Shown piece after piece: positions 1 to 5,662 of a stretch of DNA of 8,575 nucleotides (positions are counted from its first letter, which is position 1; each line of letters opens with the position of its first letter). Source of the DNA: an uncultured Bacteroidota bacterium (GTDB lineage Bacteria > Bacteroidota > Bacteroidia > UKL13-3). The stretch covers positions 1-8,575 of the forward strand of contig CAIUEQ010000005.1 in NCBI GenBank assembly GCA_903898215.1. Direction: 5' to 3'. The translations under genes were made by a program, and so were the position numbers. The notes beneath the pieces are model-generated. The model saw only the letters and a list, made by a program, of their open reading frames with translations, did no database searches and was not told the DNA's origin.

Positions 1-186
1 CAAACGAATGCACATTTTATATTCACCAACTCTTATTGCAATTGGGTCGCCAAACGGTGCAATGTTTTCAAGCGACACTGTTTCGCCAGGAAGCATGCCC
101 ATTTCAAGCAGCTTAAGCGACAGTTCATTATCACTCACTTTTTCAACAATTGCTTCTTGTCCGTATTTTAATTGCGATAAATTCAT
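1..186 (-). CDS. feoA: FeoA ferrous iron transport protein A (partial, C-terminus off the left edge)
   Basis: Reading the minus strand from ATG at 186 gives 62 uninterrupted codons to the window edge, beginning MNLSQLKYGQEAIVEKV. The segment SLKLLEMGMLPGE (about residues 24-36), followed by GDPIAIRVGEY (about 46-56), is the signature of the FeoA SH3-like fold: a conserved LLEMG-hydrophobic-PG turn and a GDP-(I/L)A-(I/V)R strand. FeoA is a small cytosolic protein that works with the FeoB GTPase permease in Fe(II) uptake. FeoA proteins are usually about 75-85 residues, so most of a stand-alone FeoA is visible. Many Bacteroidota instead carry FeoA fused to FeoB, and the cut at base 1 prevents telling the two apart. 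No Shine-Dalgarno sequence precedes the ATG, only an A-rich stretch. It diverges from the glycosyltransferase gene at 292. The plus-strand reading of this segment is an antisense shadow. Confidence 0.88.
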   Translation of the reverse strand, partial: MNLSQLKYGQEAIVEKVSDNELSLKLLEMGMLPGETVSLENIAPFGDPIAIRVGEYKMCIRL

Positions 187-247
187 TCTTTTTTCAATAC
201 AGAGGCATAGAGAATATTTTCAATGCTTGTTTAATTTTTTCAGGGCG

Positions 248-279
248 CTAAAATAGTTTATTTTTGGCATCAACATCAA
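248..279 (-). promoter_or_regulatory. Candidate feoA promoter, Bacteroidota type
   Basis: Reading toward feoA, TTG (279-277) is followed after 21 bases by TATTTTAG (255-248). This matches the Bacteroidota -7 consensus TAnnTTTG at five of six fixed positions, and the -33 to -7 spacing is within the usual 19-21. The resulting leader would be about 55-60 nt. The site overlaps the candidate promoter for the divergent glycosyltransferase gene. This is inference from consensus matching only. Confidence 0.3.
259..266 (+). promoter_or_regulatory. Candidate -7 element for the glycosyltransferase gene
   Basis: TATTTTTG is a perfect match to TAnnTTTG and lies 25 bases upstream of the TTG start at 292, so transcription would begin roughly 15-20 bases before the start codon. 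No TTG or TTTG stands at the expected -33 position (a T-run occupies 235-240). In such A+T-rich DNA a chance match is possible. Confidence 0.3.
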
Positions 280-291
280 CCCAATAAAGAA

Positions 292-1170
292 TTGACAAAA
301 TTTAAACTTACAGGTTTTACAATTGTTCGAAACGCAATAAAATACGATTACCCGATTGTGGAATCGATAAAAAGTATTTTACCGATTGTGGATGAATATA
401 TTGTGGCTGTTGGCAATTCGGAAGATGAAACCTTGCAGCTTATCCGTTCCATCAATTCGCCAAAAATAAAAATTGTTGAAACCATTTGGGATGAAACGTT
501 GCGTGAAGGCGGAAAAGTTTTGGCTGATGAAACCAATAAAGCTTTTGATGCAATTTTGACTGATACCGATTGGTGTTTTTATTTGCAGGGAGATGAAGTT
601 GTTCATGAAAAATATCATGCTGAAATTTTGAATTCATGTGAAAAATATCTTGATGATAAAAAAGTTGACGGACTACTTTTTAACTACGAACATTTTTATG
701 GCAATTATGATTTTGTTGGCGATTCGAGAACGTGGTATAGAAATGAAATCAGGATTATTCGCAACGATAAAAGCATTCGCTCATACCGCGATGCGCAAGG
801 TTTTAGGAAGAACGGAGAAAAGTTAAATGTAAAAAAAGTTGACGCATTTATTTATCACTATGGTTGGGTAAAAGATCCGCGGAGCCAGAGCGAAAAGCAA
901 AAAACATTTCATCAAATGTGGCATGATGATGAATGGATAAAACAGAATGTTTCGGAAGCTGATGCTTATGATTATTCCATCATCGATTCGCTAAAAAAAT
1001 TTGAAGGAACACATCCCGAAGTGATGAAAGAACGTTTGCAAAAAATGAACTGGCAATTTCATTTCGACATCAATAAAAAGAAATTCAAACTAAAAGATTG
1101 GTTGCTTTATCAAGTAGAAAATATTATCGGAGTAAGGTTATTTGAGTATAAAAATTATAAGAGAATCTAA
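292..1170 (+). CDS. GT2-like family glycosyltransferase, TTG start
   Basis: A 292-residue predicted cytosolic protein with no signal peptide or clear membrane span. The N-terminus (KLTGFTIVRNA, residues 5-15) and the region around IVAVGNSEDETLQLI (37-51) form the nucleotide-sugar-binding half of a GT-A fold. LQGDEVVHE (98-106) occupies the place of the DxD metal/nucleotide motif, with D101 and E102 as candidate ligands. IYHYGWVKDPRSQSEKQ (187-203) is a second block that I recognise from this GT2-like subfamily. Donor and acceptor cannot be read from sequence. The start is TTG at 292: the frame is open back to a stop at 232-234 but contains no ATG or GTG there, and the next in-frame Met is around residue 209, beyond the catalytic motif. 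The family normally begins a few residues before the K-(I/L)-x-G-F-T strand, which fits. The gene diverges from feoA and converges on rlmB, whose stop lies one base away, so it appears monocistronic here. Confidence 0.85.
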   Translation: MTKFKLTGFTIVRNAIKYDYPIVESIKSILPIVDEYIVAVGNSEDETLQLIRSINSPKIKIVETIWDETLREGGKVLADETNKAFDAILTDTDWCFYLQGDEVVHEKYHAEILNSCEKYLDDKKVDGLLFNYEHFYGNYDFVGDSRTWYRNEIRIIRNDKSIRSYRDAQGFRKNGEKLNVKKVDAFIYHYGWVKDPRSQSEKQKTFHQMWHDDEWIKQNVSEADAYDYSIIDSLKKFEGTHPEVMKERLQKMNWQFHFDINKKKFKLKDWLLYQVENIIGVRLFEYKNYKRI

Positions 1171-1171
1171 A

Positions 1172-1936
1172 TCACATCCTTTGTCTGATGGTTTCGTAAA
1201 CAGCAATTCCTGCTGCAACCGAAACATTTAGTGATGCCACACCTTTATTCAAAGGTATTCTTGCAAGCACCGAACATTTTTTTAATACTTCGGTAGATAT
1301 TCCTGTGTCTTCACTTCCCATCACAATACATGTTGGAATGGTGAGGTCAACAAAGTTCAAATCCTTATTTGCTTTCTCGGTACAGGCAACTGTTTGCACA
1401 CCCGATTGGTTAAGCAATTCCATTGTTGACTTCATATTTTTTTCTCGGCAAACCGGAATCTTTAACAATGCACCAGCCGAAGTTTTGATGGCATCTTCGC
1501 TCACTTGTGCCGAACCACTGTCAGGAATAATAATGGTATCAACACCGGCACAATAAGCCGATCTTGCGATAGCACCAAAATTTCTTACATCGGTAATTCT
1601 ATCAAGCAAAAGAATAAAAGGAGTTTTTCCTTCTTCAAATAATTGGGGCAACAAATCTTCCAATTTATAATAACCAATAGGCGAAACATAAGCCACAACT
1701 CCCTGATGATTTTGATTTGCATTGAAAGCAGAAGCATCGCGTGGAACAAATTGAAAAGGAACTTTTTTCTTTTTACATAAGTTAACGATCAGGTCAAACT
1801 GCTCATTGCGAATATCTTTTTGGATCAACACTTTGTTTAGTTCTAAGCCCGAGTCAAGCGCTTCTAAAACTGCGTGAATTCCATAAACAGCCTGTGCATT
1901 TTCAGCCGGGTTCGAAAATTTTCTTTCTCTTTCCAT
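1172..1936 (-). CDS. rlmB: 23S rRNA (guanosine-2'-O-)-methyltransferase RlmB, TrmH/SpoU family
   Basis: A 254-residue SPOUT-class methyltransferase, close to the 243-residue E. coli RlmB, which 2'-O-methylates G2251 in the 23S rRNA peptidyl-transferase P loop using S-adenosylmethionine. The N-terminal substrate-binding domain begins YGIHAVLEAL (18-27) and includes NHQGVVAYVSP (76-86). The knotted catalytic domain shows all three SpoU motifs: DVRNFGAIARSAYCAG (116-131, N119 and R125 conserved), IVMGSEDTGIS (204-214, E209) and IPLNKGVASLNVSVAAG (227-243, N237 and S239). I chose ATG at 1936. An in-frame TTG nine bases upstream (1945) adds only MHR, lies inside a possible -7 element and is less likely. 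The gene lies downstream of the DUF2723 gene on the same strand, but a strong terminator separates them. It overlaps nothing at its 3' end, with one base to the opposing glycosyltransferase stop. Confidence 0.93.
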   Translation of the reverse strand: MERERKFSNPAENAQAVYGIHAVLEALDSGLELNKVLIQKDIRNEQFDLIVNLCKKKKVPFQFVPRDASAFNANQNHQGVVAYVSPIGYYKLEDLLPQLFEEGKTPFILLLDRITDVRNFGAIARSAYCAGVDTIIIPDSGSAQVSEDAIKTSAGALLKIPVCREKNMKSTMELLNQSGVQTVACTEKANKDLNFVDLTIPTCIVMGSEDTGISTEVLKKCSVLARIPLNKGVASLNVSVAAGIAVYETIRQRM

Positions 1937-1942
1937 ACGATG

Positions 1943-1950
1943 CAAAGGTG
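1943..1950 (-). promoter_or_regulatory. Possible rlmB -7 element
   Basis: Read on the minus strand this is CACCTTTG, five of six fixed positions of TAnnTTTG, ending six bases before the ATG at 1936. Initiation 4-8 bases downstream would give a leaderless or nearly leaderless rlmB mRNA. No -33 TTTG is visible. The upstream terminator means rlmB needs some promoter of its own in the stretch 1937-1973, and this is the best candidate there. Confidence 0.22.
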
Positions 1951-1977
1951 TTAAAAGTTTTTGGATTGGTGTTAAAA
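1947..1977 (-). repeat. Direct repeat TTTTAACACC x2, 21-bp period, upstream of rlmB
   Basis: The 10-base word GGTGTTAAAA (plus strand; TTTTAACACC on the minus strand) occurs at 1947-1956 and again at 1968-1977. The start-to-start distance is 21 bp, two helical turns. The inner copy overlaps the possible -7 element and the outer copy touches the terminator U-tract. It could be an operator or a chance duplication in A+T-rich DNA. Confidence 0.35.
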
Positions 1978-2010
1978 AAAATTCGGGAATAGTTTTATCT
2001 ATTCCCGAAT
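1974..2010 (-). terminator. Intrinsic terminator after the DUF2723 gene
   Basis: A perfect 12-bp stem pairs 1981-1992 with 1999-2010 (core ATTCGGGAATA / TATTCCCGAAT plus a closing G-C) around a 6-base loop. On the minus strand the hairpin is followed by a T-run (A7 at 1974-1980 on the plus strand). It starts 32 bases after the stop of the 1063-residue gene and ends about 37 bases before the rlmB ATG. It should uncouple the two genes. The plus-strand side lacks a T-tract, so it appears unidirectional. Confidence 0.85.
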
Positions 2011-2042
2011 CATTAAAAATGGTATCAAAAAAAGTTGTCAGT

Positions 2043-5000
2043 TTATTTTCCTGCTACTGTATTATCAATTTGTTTTTTAAACTCATTAGATGAAACAGAA
2101 TCTTTATTGAACTCAGCAACCTGTTGGCAGTATTGCATAATTTGTTCGTTTTCTTTCATCTCTTCAGTTACTGACTCTTTCTTGTTTGTTACTTTGAAGC
2201 TAGAATAATATTTATATTTAGCAGAGCAATCAGTAATCATTTCTTTTAAAATTGCCGAAGCTTTTGCATTTGCACCTGCAGCATAATATGCTTCACACAG
2301 TCTGATAACAAATACATCATAAGGAACATTTTCTTTTGGCATAACAGCAACAGCTCTATCAAGTGCTTTAATTGCTGAATCTTTTTTGCCTTCAAGAACT
2401 AGTTTCATGGCAAGACGGTAGAATACATTTCTGAAGTTTTTTGTTTGACGTAAAATGGTTTCATCTAAATAAACGCCTTGTTTATCCATGTTTCCCCATT
2501 TAAATTTATTCATCATGTTATCATACAAAATATCAGTATTTATTCTTCCGTATGATCCACCTTCCACTTGTTCTTTATTTTTAATTGGAACAATATGATA
2601 AGTTAATCCTTCAAGTTGGAAATAATCTGTCATATTTAAATACACATCGCTTCCTGTTGTAATGGCAAAATAAATTGGTCTGCTCCAATCGCAAGTTGAA
2701 AGGATATCAAGCGTAATCAGGTCAGCTTTCATCAAGGTATTATTTCCGATTTCAAACTTCATACTATCTGCAATTTCACCTGCATCATTAGGTTTCACGG
2801 CACCCATTTTTAACACTTGATCTTTATTGATTTTTATAAAGAATTTTTTAGTTGGGTAATATGAATATGATTCGCCATTCTGAGATTGAATTTTCGACAT
2901 TGGATCTTTATCATCTGTAGCAAACTGAATAATGTTTTTTAGCGGATAAAAATCTGTTTGGTTAATGCCAAAACGTTTTTCCAATTCTGGACTTTGGTAG
3001 TAAACAATATAATCGCGGATACCTTGAACATATTTATCAGGAGTCATCGAAAATGGAACCGGTTCAGAATCGTAAACTTTCTTTTTCAATCCATCAGCAT
3101 ACCAATCTGTGTTTAATAAACTCAAATTGATCACGCGGATATCACTTCTAATTCCTTCCACATTTTGAGCATACCAAAGCGGATAAGTATCGTTATCACC
3201 ATTGGTAAATAGTATCGCATTTTTATCGCATGAATTTAAATAATCACTAGCAAAATCTACAGCAGTTGTACGTACTGAGCGATCGTGGTCGTTCCAGTTT
3301 TGTTGTCCCATTAACACAGGAACACAAGCGATGGAAGCTACAGAAGCTATACCCGTTGCCATGTTCAGGCTCATTTTTTTAGATAACCAATCGATCAAAG
3401 CAAGCACTCCTAATCCAATCCAAATAATAAAAGTTTGATAAGAACCAACGTAAGCATAATCTCTTTCACGTGGTTGATGAGCAGGGAAATTCAGGTACAA
3501 AATAATAAATGCTCCTGTAAATAAGAAGAGTGTTGATACAACAATTGCATCATCCTTTGCACGTTTAAAATGCCAGAATAAACCAATTAAACCAAGTAGT
3601 AGCGGGAACCCAAAATAGGTGTTTCTAGCCTTATCATTTTTAATGCTATCGGGCATATCTTTTTGTGGACCGATAAGCCAAGTATCAATAAAAGAAATAC
3701 CAGTGATCCAATTTCCATCAATATCACCTCCGTATCCTTGATGATCGTTTTGACGACCAACAAAATTCCACATAAAATATCTCAAATACATAAAGCGCAT
3801 TTGATAGGAGAGAAGGAAATTAATATTTTTTCCGAAGGTTGCTTTTTTACCTTCAGGAATATTTTCCCATTGGCGGTATGCCTGAACATAATCGCCTCTA
3901 TCGGCCCACATACGAGGGAAAATAGTTTCATCTTTAGGGTCGTATTTTCTGATTGGTTTAGGACCAACTTCTTCGTATTTAGTTTCTCCTTTGCGGTATT
4001 GCATCGGACCTTTTTCTACATCTACAACTTTCGCATAAAAATATTGTCCGTATACTAAAGGATTATCTCCATACTGATCGCGATTTAAATAGGAAAGCAA
4101 TGAGAAAGGATTTGCAGGATCGTTCATATCTATCGGAGGATTTGCTGCCGAGCGAATTAAAACCATCGAATAAGATGAGTATCCTACAATAACAAAAGTG
4201 ATACATAAAATGGCTGTATTTATTATTGCTTTCGAGCCTTTTGTCATAAACACATAATAATAAATTGCAGCAGTTAAGGCTAACCAAAAAATGATTCCTA
4301 ATAAACTCGGATTGATAACCAAAGTTCCTAAAGCGATTAATGCATAACTAGCAGTTGCTATGATTAAACTTGTTTTCGATTCGGTATGAGTATAAAATAA
4401 TGACGAAATTAAAAATGATCCAAGGATGATAAGGAAAGCAAAAATTCCAACATTAAATCCAAGTCCGAAAGTGTTTACAAAGAAGTAATCGAAGTTACAC
4501 ATCTGAGAAGGAACACCAGGGATAATTCCAAATTGGGTAATTCCAATTGCCGCAATTGCACCAGCTGATGCTTTTAGGAAACCCATGTTTGAGTATTCGT
4601 ATTTTTTAAAATAGATCACATAAACAATTGCCGGAATAACCAAGAGGTTCAATAAATGGACACCGATTGCTAAACCAATTAAATATGCGATAAGCAATAA
4701 CCAGCGGTCAGAATGTTTTTCGTTGGCAATATTTTCCCATTTTAAGATACACCAGAAAGTAAGTGTAGTAAAGAAACTTGATGAAGCATAAACTTCCGCT
4801 TCAACTGCCGAGAACCAAAATGTATCGCTCCATATTAAAGTAAGTGCTCCAACCATACCGCTTGCCATAAGGGCAAAAATTTGTTGTCCGGTTAATTCGG
4901 TATTCCCTTTTAATAAAATTTTTCTTCCTAAATGTGTGATGGTCCAGAAAAAAAACATTCCACACAAAGCACCTGCTGTAGCAGATACCATATTTATACA

Positions 5001-5234
5001 AAATGCAACTTTTGTAACATCGCCTCCTGCAAAAAGAGAAAACAAACGTCCGATGATCAAAAACAACGGTGCACCCGGTGGGTGGCAAATTTGTAAACGA
5101 TACGATGCCGAAATAAATTCGCCACAATCCCAGAAACTCGCTGAAGGCTCTAGCGTTAGTATGTATGTAACAAGTCCAAAAACGAAGGCTACCCAACCTA
5201 AAACGTTATTGTATAAATTAAATTTTTTGTTCAT
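2043..5234 (-). CDS. DUF2723 polytopic membrane protein, candidate protein O-glycosyltransferase (GT-C type)
   Basis: A 1063-residue membrane protein. The DUF2723 domain occupies roughly residues 20-200: a first membrane segment (about 11-28) leads straight into PSASFWDCGEFI (30-41), whose Asp36-Glu39 pair is the DxGE motif placed in the first external loop like the catalytic acids of GT-C enzymes. HPPGAPLF (51-58) and VEAEVYA (144-150) follow. Further hydrophobic segments run to about 360 and again at about 541-640, with a large soluble insert between (about 362-540). HQPRERDYAYVGSYQ (586-600) and FTNGDNDTYPLWYAQ (676-690) are conserved-looking blocks. The C-terminal third is soluble and ends in a helical TPR-like stretch (about 935-1020). 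DUF2723 includes human TMEM260, a protein O-mannosyltransferase, and is classed as GT117. Action on exported proteins via a lipid-linked sugar is inferred. Start ATG at 5234 gives an N-terminus only about ten residues before the first membrane segment. It is followed by a terminator. Confidence 0.88.
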   Translation of the reverse strand: MNKKFNLYNNVLGWVAFVFGLVTYILTLEPSASFWDCGEFISASYRLQICHPPGAPLFLIIGRLFSLFAGGDVTKVAFCINMVSATAGALCGMFFFWTITHLGRKILLKGNTELTGQQIFALMASGMVGALTLIWSDTFWFSAVEAEVYASSSFFTTLTFWCILKWENIANEKHSDRWLLLIAYLIGLAIGVHLLNLLVIPAIVYVIYFKKYEYSNMGFLKASAGAIAAIGITQFGIIPGVPSQMCNFDYFFVNTFGLGFNVGIFAFLIILGSFLISSLFYTHTESKTSLIIATASYALIALGTLVINPSLLGIIFWLALTAAIYYYVFMTKGSKAIINTAILCITFVIVGYSSYSMVLIRSAANPPIDMNDPANPFSLLSYLNRDQYGDNPLVYGQYFYAKVVDVEKGPMQYRKGETKYEEVGPKPIRKYDPKDETIFPRMWADRGDYVQAYRQWENIPEGKKATFGKNINFLLSYQMRFMYLRYFMWNFVGRQNDHQGYGGDIDGNWITGISFIDTWLIGPQKDMPDSIKNDKARNTYFGFPLLLGLIGLFWHFKRAKDDAIVVSTLFLFTGAFIILYLNFPAHQPRERDYAYVGSYQTFIIWIGLGVLALIDWLSKKMSLNMATGIASVASIACVPVLMGQQNWNDHDRSVRTTAVDFASDYLNSCDKNAILFTNGDNDTYPLWYAQNVEGIRSDIRVINLSLLNTDWYADGLKKKVYDSEPVPFSMTPDKYVQGIRDYIVYYQSPELEKRFGINQTDFYPLKNIIQFATDDKDPMSKIQSQNGESYSYYPTKKFFIKINKDQVLKMGAVKPNDAGEIADSMKFEIGNNTLMKADLITLDILSTCDWSRPIYFAITTGSDVYLNMTDYFQLEGLTYHIVPIKNKEQVEGGSYGRINTDILYDNMMNKFKWGNMDKQGVYLDETILRQTKNFRNVFYRLAMKLVLEGKKDSAIKALDRAVAVMPKENVPYDVFVIRLCEAYYAAGANAKASAILKEMITDCSAKYKYYSSFKVTNKKESVTEEMKENEQIMQYCQQVAEFNKDSVSSNEFKKQIDNTVAGK

Positions 5235-5255
5235 TCTTCTCTGTTCGTTATAAAT

Positions 5256-5265
5256 TTATAGGAAA
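5256..5265 (-). repeat. TTTCCTATAA motif, copy 1
   Basis: On the minus strand TTTCCTATAA directly follows the TATATTTG -7 element, so it would cover the transcription start of the DUF2723 gene. With four bases of upstream context, copies 1 and 2 agree at 13 of 14 positions (TTTG versus TTCG before the shared word). Confidence 0.4.
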
Positions 5266-5273
5266 CAAATATA
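5266..5273 (-). promoter_or_regulatory. Candidate -7 element of the DUF2723 gene
   Basis: On the minus strand TATATTTG matches TAnnTTTG at every fixed position and stands 31 bases before the ATG at 5234, which predicts a short leader of about 25 nt. The -33 region, about 20 bases upstream, is a T-run without the G of TTTG. One copy of the TTTCCTATAA motif begins immediately after it, over the expected transcription start. Confidence 0.45.
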
Positions 5274-5304
5274 TGTAGTGAGGTAAAATAAAAAAATTAA
5301 TATG

Positions 5305-5314
5305 TTATAGGAAA
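5305..5314 (-). repeat. TTTCCTATAA motif, copy 2
   Basis: Same orientation as copy 1 and 49 bp upstream of it relative to the DUF2723 gene. It is preceded by CAAATC seven bases before the word, a feature shared with copy 3. Confidence 0.4.
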
Positions 5315-5453
5315 CGAAACGATTTGCACTTCATTGCATTAAAGTGTAAAAAAATATGCATGATTAGTTGATTTAAAGATGAACACGGTGAATTATGTAG
5401 CCAATTAAATTTCAATGATGTTAATTCATGTTTGAAGATTAAATAGATGGCAG

Positions 5454-5471
5454 AAAATAATCGATTATTTT
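5454..5471. promoter_or_regulatory. 18-bp perfect palindrome, possible operator
   Basis: AAAATAATCGATTATTTT is self-complementary over all 18 bases, centred between 5462 and 5463, and is followed by three more T. With no unpaired loop it is a poor RNA hairpin and better resembles a site for a dimeric DNA-binding protein. It sits near the middle of the divergent region, about 190 bp from the peptidase start and 220 bp from the DUF2723 start. It is mostly A/T, which raises the chance expectation. Confidence 0.35.
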
Positions 5472-5547
5472 TTTGTGATAAATGTCCTATTTTAAATCAT
5501 TATTACCATGCAAAATTGTTGGATGTAAACAAAAATTTTCAAATCAT

Positions 5548-5557
5548 TTTCCTATAA
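5548..5557 (+). repeat. TTTCCTATAA motif, copy 3 (opposite orientation)
   Basis: The same ten bases on the plus strand, facing the peptidase gene 106 bp away and including most of a TATAAT word (5553-5558). CAAATC precedes it by four bases. Copies pointing toward both divergent genes suggest a shared promoter or regulator element. Confidence 0.4.
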
Positions 5558-5662
5558 TTAAATTGCACCACCATTATCAATATTTAAATAAAATTTTACC
5601 TATCACAAAAAACAATTAATTCAAATCACCTTCAAACACCAATCAGAAATAAATTTATACAA

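Larger units (their letters stand above)
5235..5662. other. 428-bp divergent intergenic region
   Basis: This A+T-rich stretch lies between the divergent DUF2723 and C1-peptidase genes. No convincing open reading frame or RNA gene was seen. It holds the DUF2723 -7 element (5266-5273), three TTTCCTATAA words and an 18-bp palindrome at 5454-5471, each listed separately. For the peptidase no TAnnTTTG element lies within 100 bases of its ATG. A TATAAT word at 5553-5558 has no recognisable -35 partner. The length exceeds what two simple promoters need, so regulation is plausible but unproven. Confidence 0.6.

Noticed and set aside
8..256. Plus-strand open frame of 82 codons at the left edge
   Set aside because: It is antisense to the FeoA coding sequence, whose minus-strand translation matches a known family across 62 residues. 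The plus-strand protein is Ser/Phe-rich and unlike any family that I recognise.
3663..4058. Plus-strand open frame of 131 codons inside the DUF2723 gene
   Set aside because: It lies wholly within a well-supported 1063-residue minus-strand gene, has no promoter or ribosome-binding context, and its composition is what antisense A+T-rich membrane-protein DNA gives.
4801..5253. Alternative-frame open frames on both strands over the DUF2723 N-terminus (131 and 105 codons)
   Set aside because: Both overlap the conserved DCGEF and HPPGAP region of the real gene. Their translations show no domain or signal peptide of their own.
5402..5426. Inverted repeat AATTAA ... TTAATT in the divergent region
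   Set aside because: Only six A/T pairs with a long loop. This is expected by chance in DNA of this composition.
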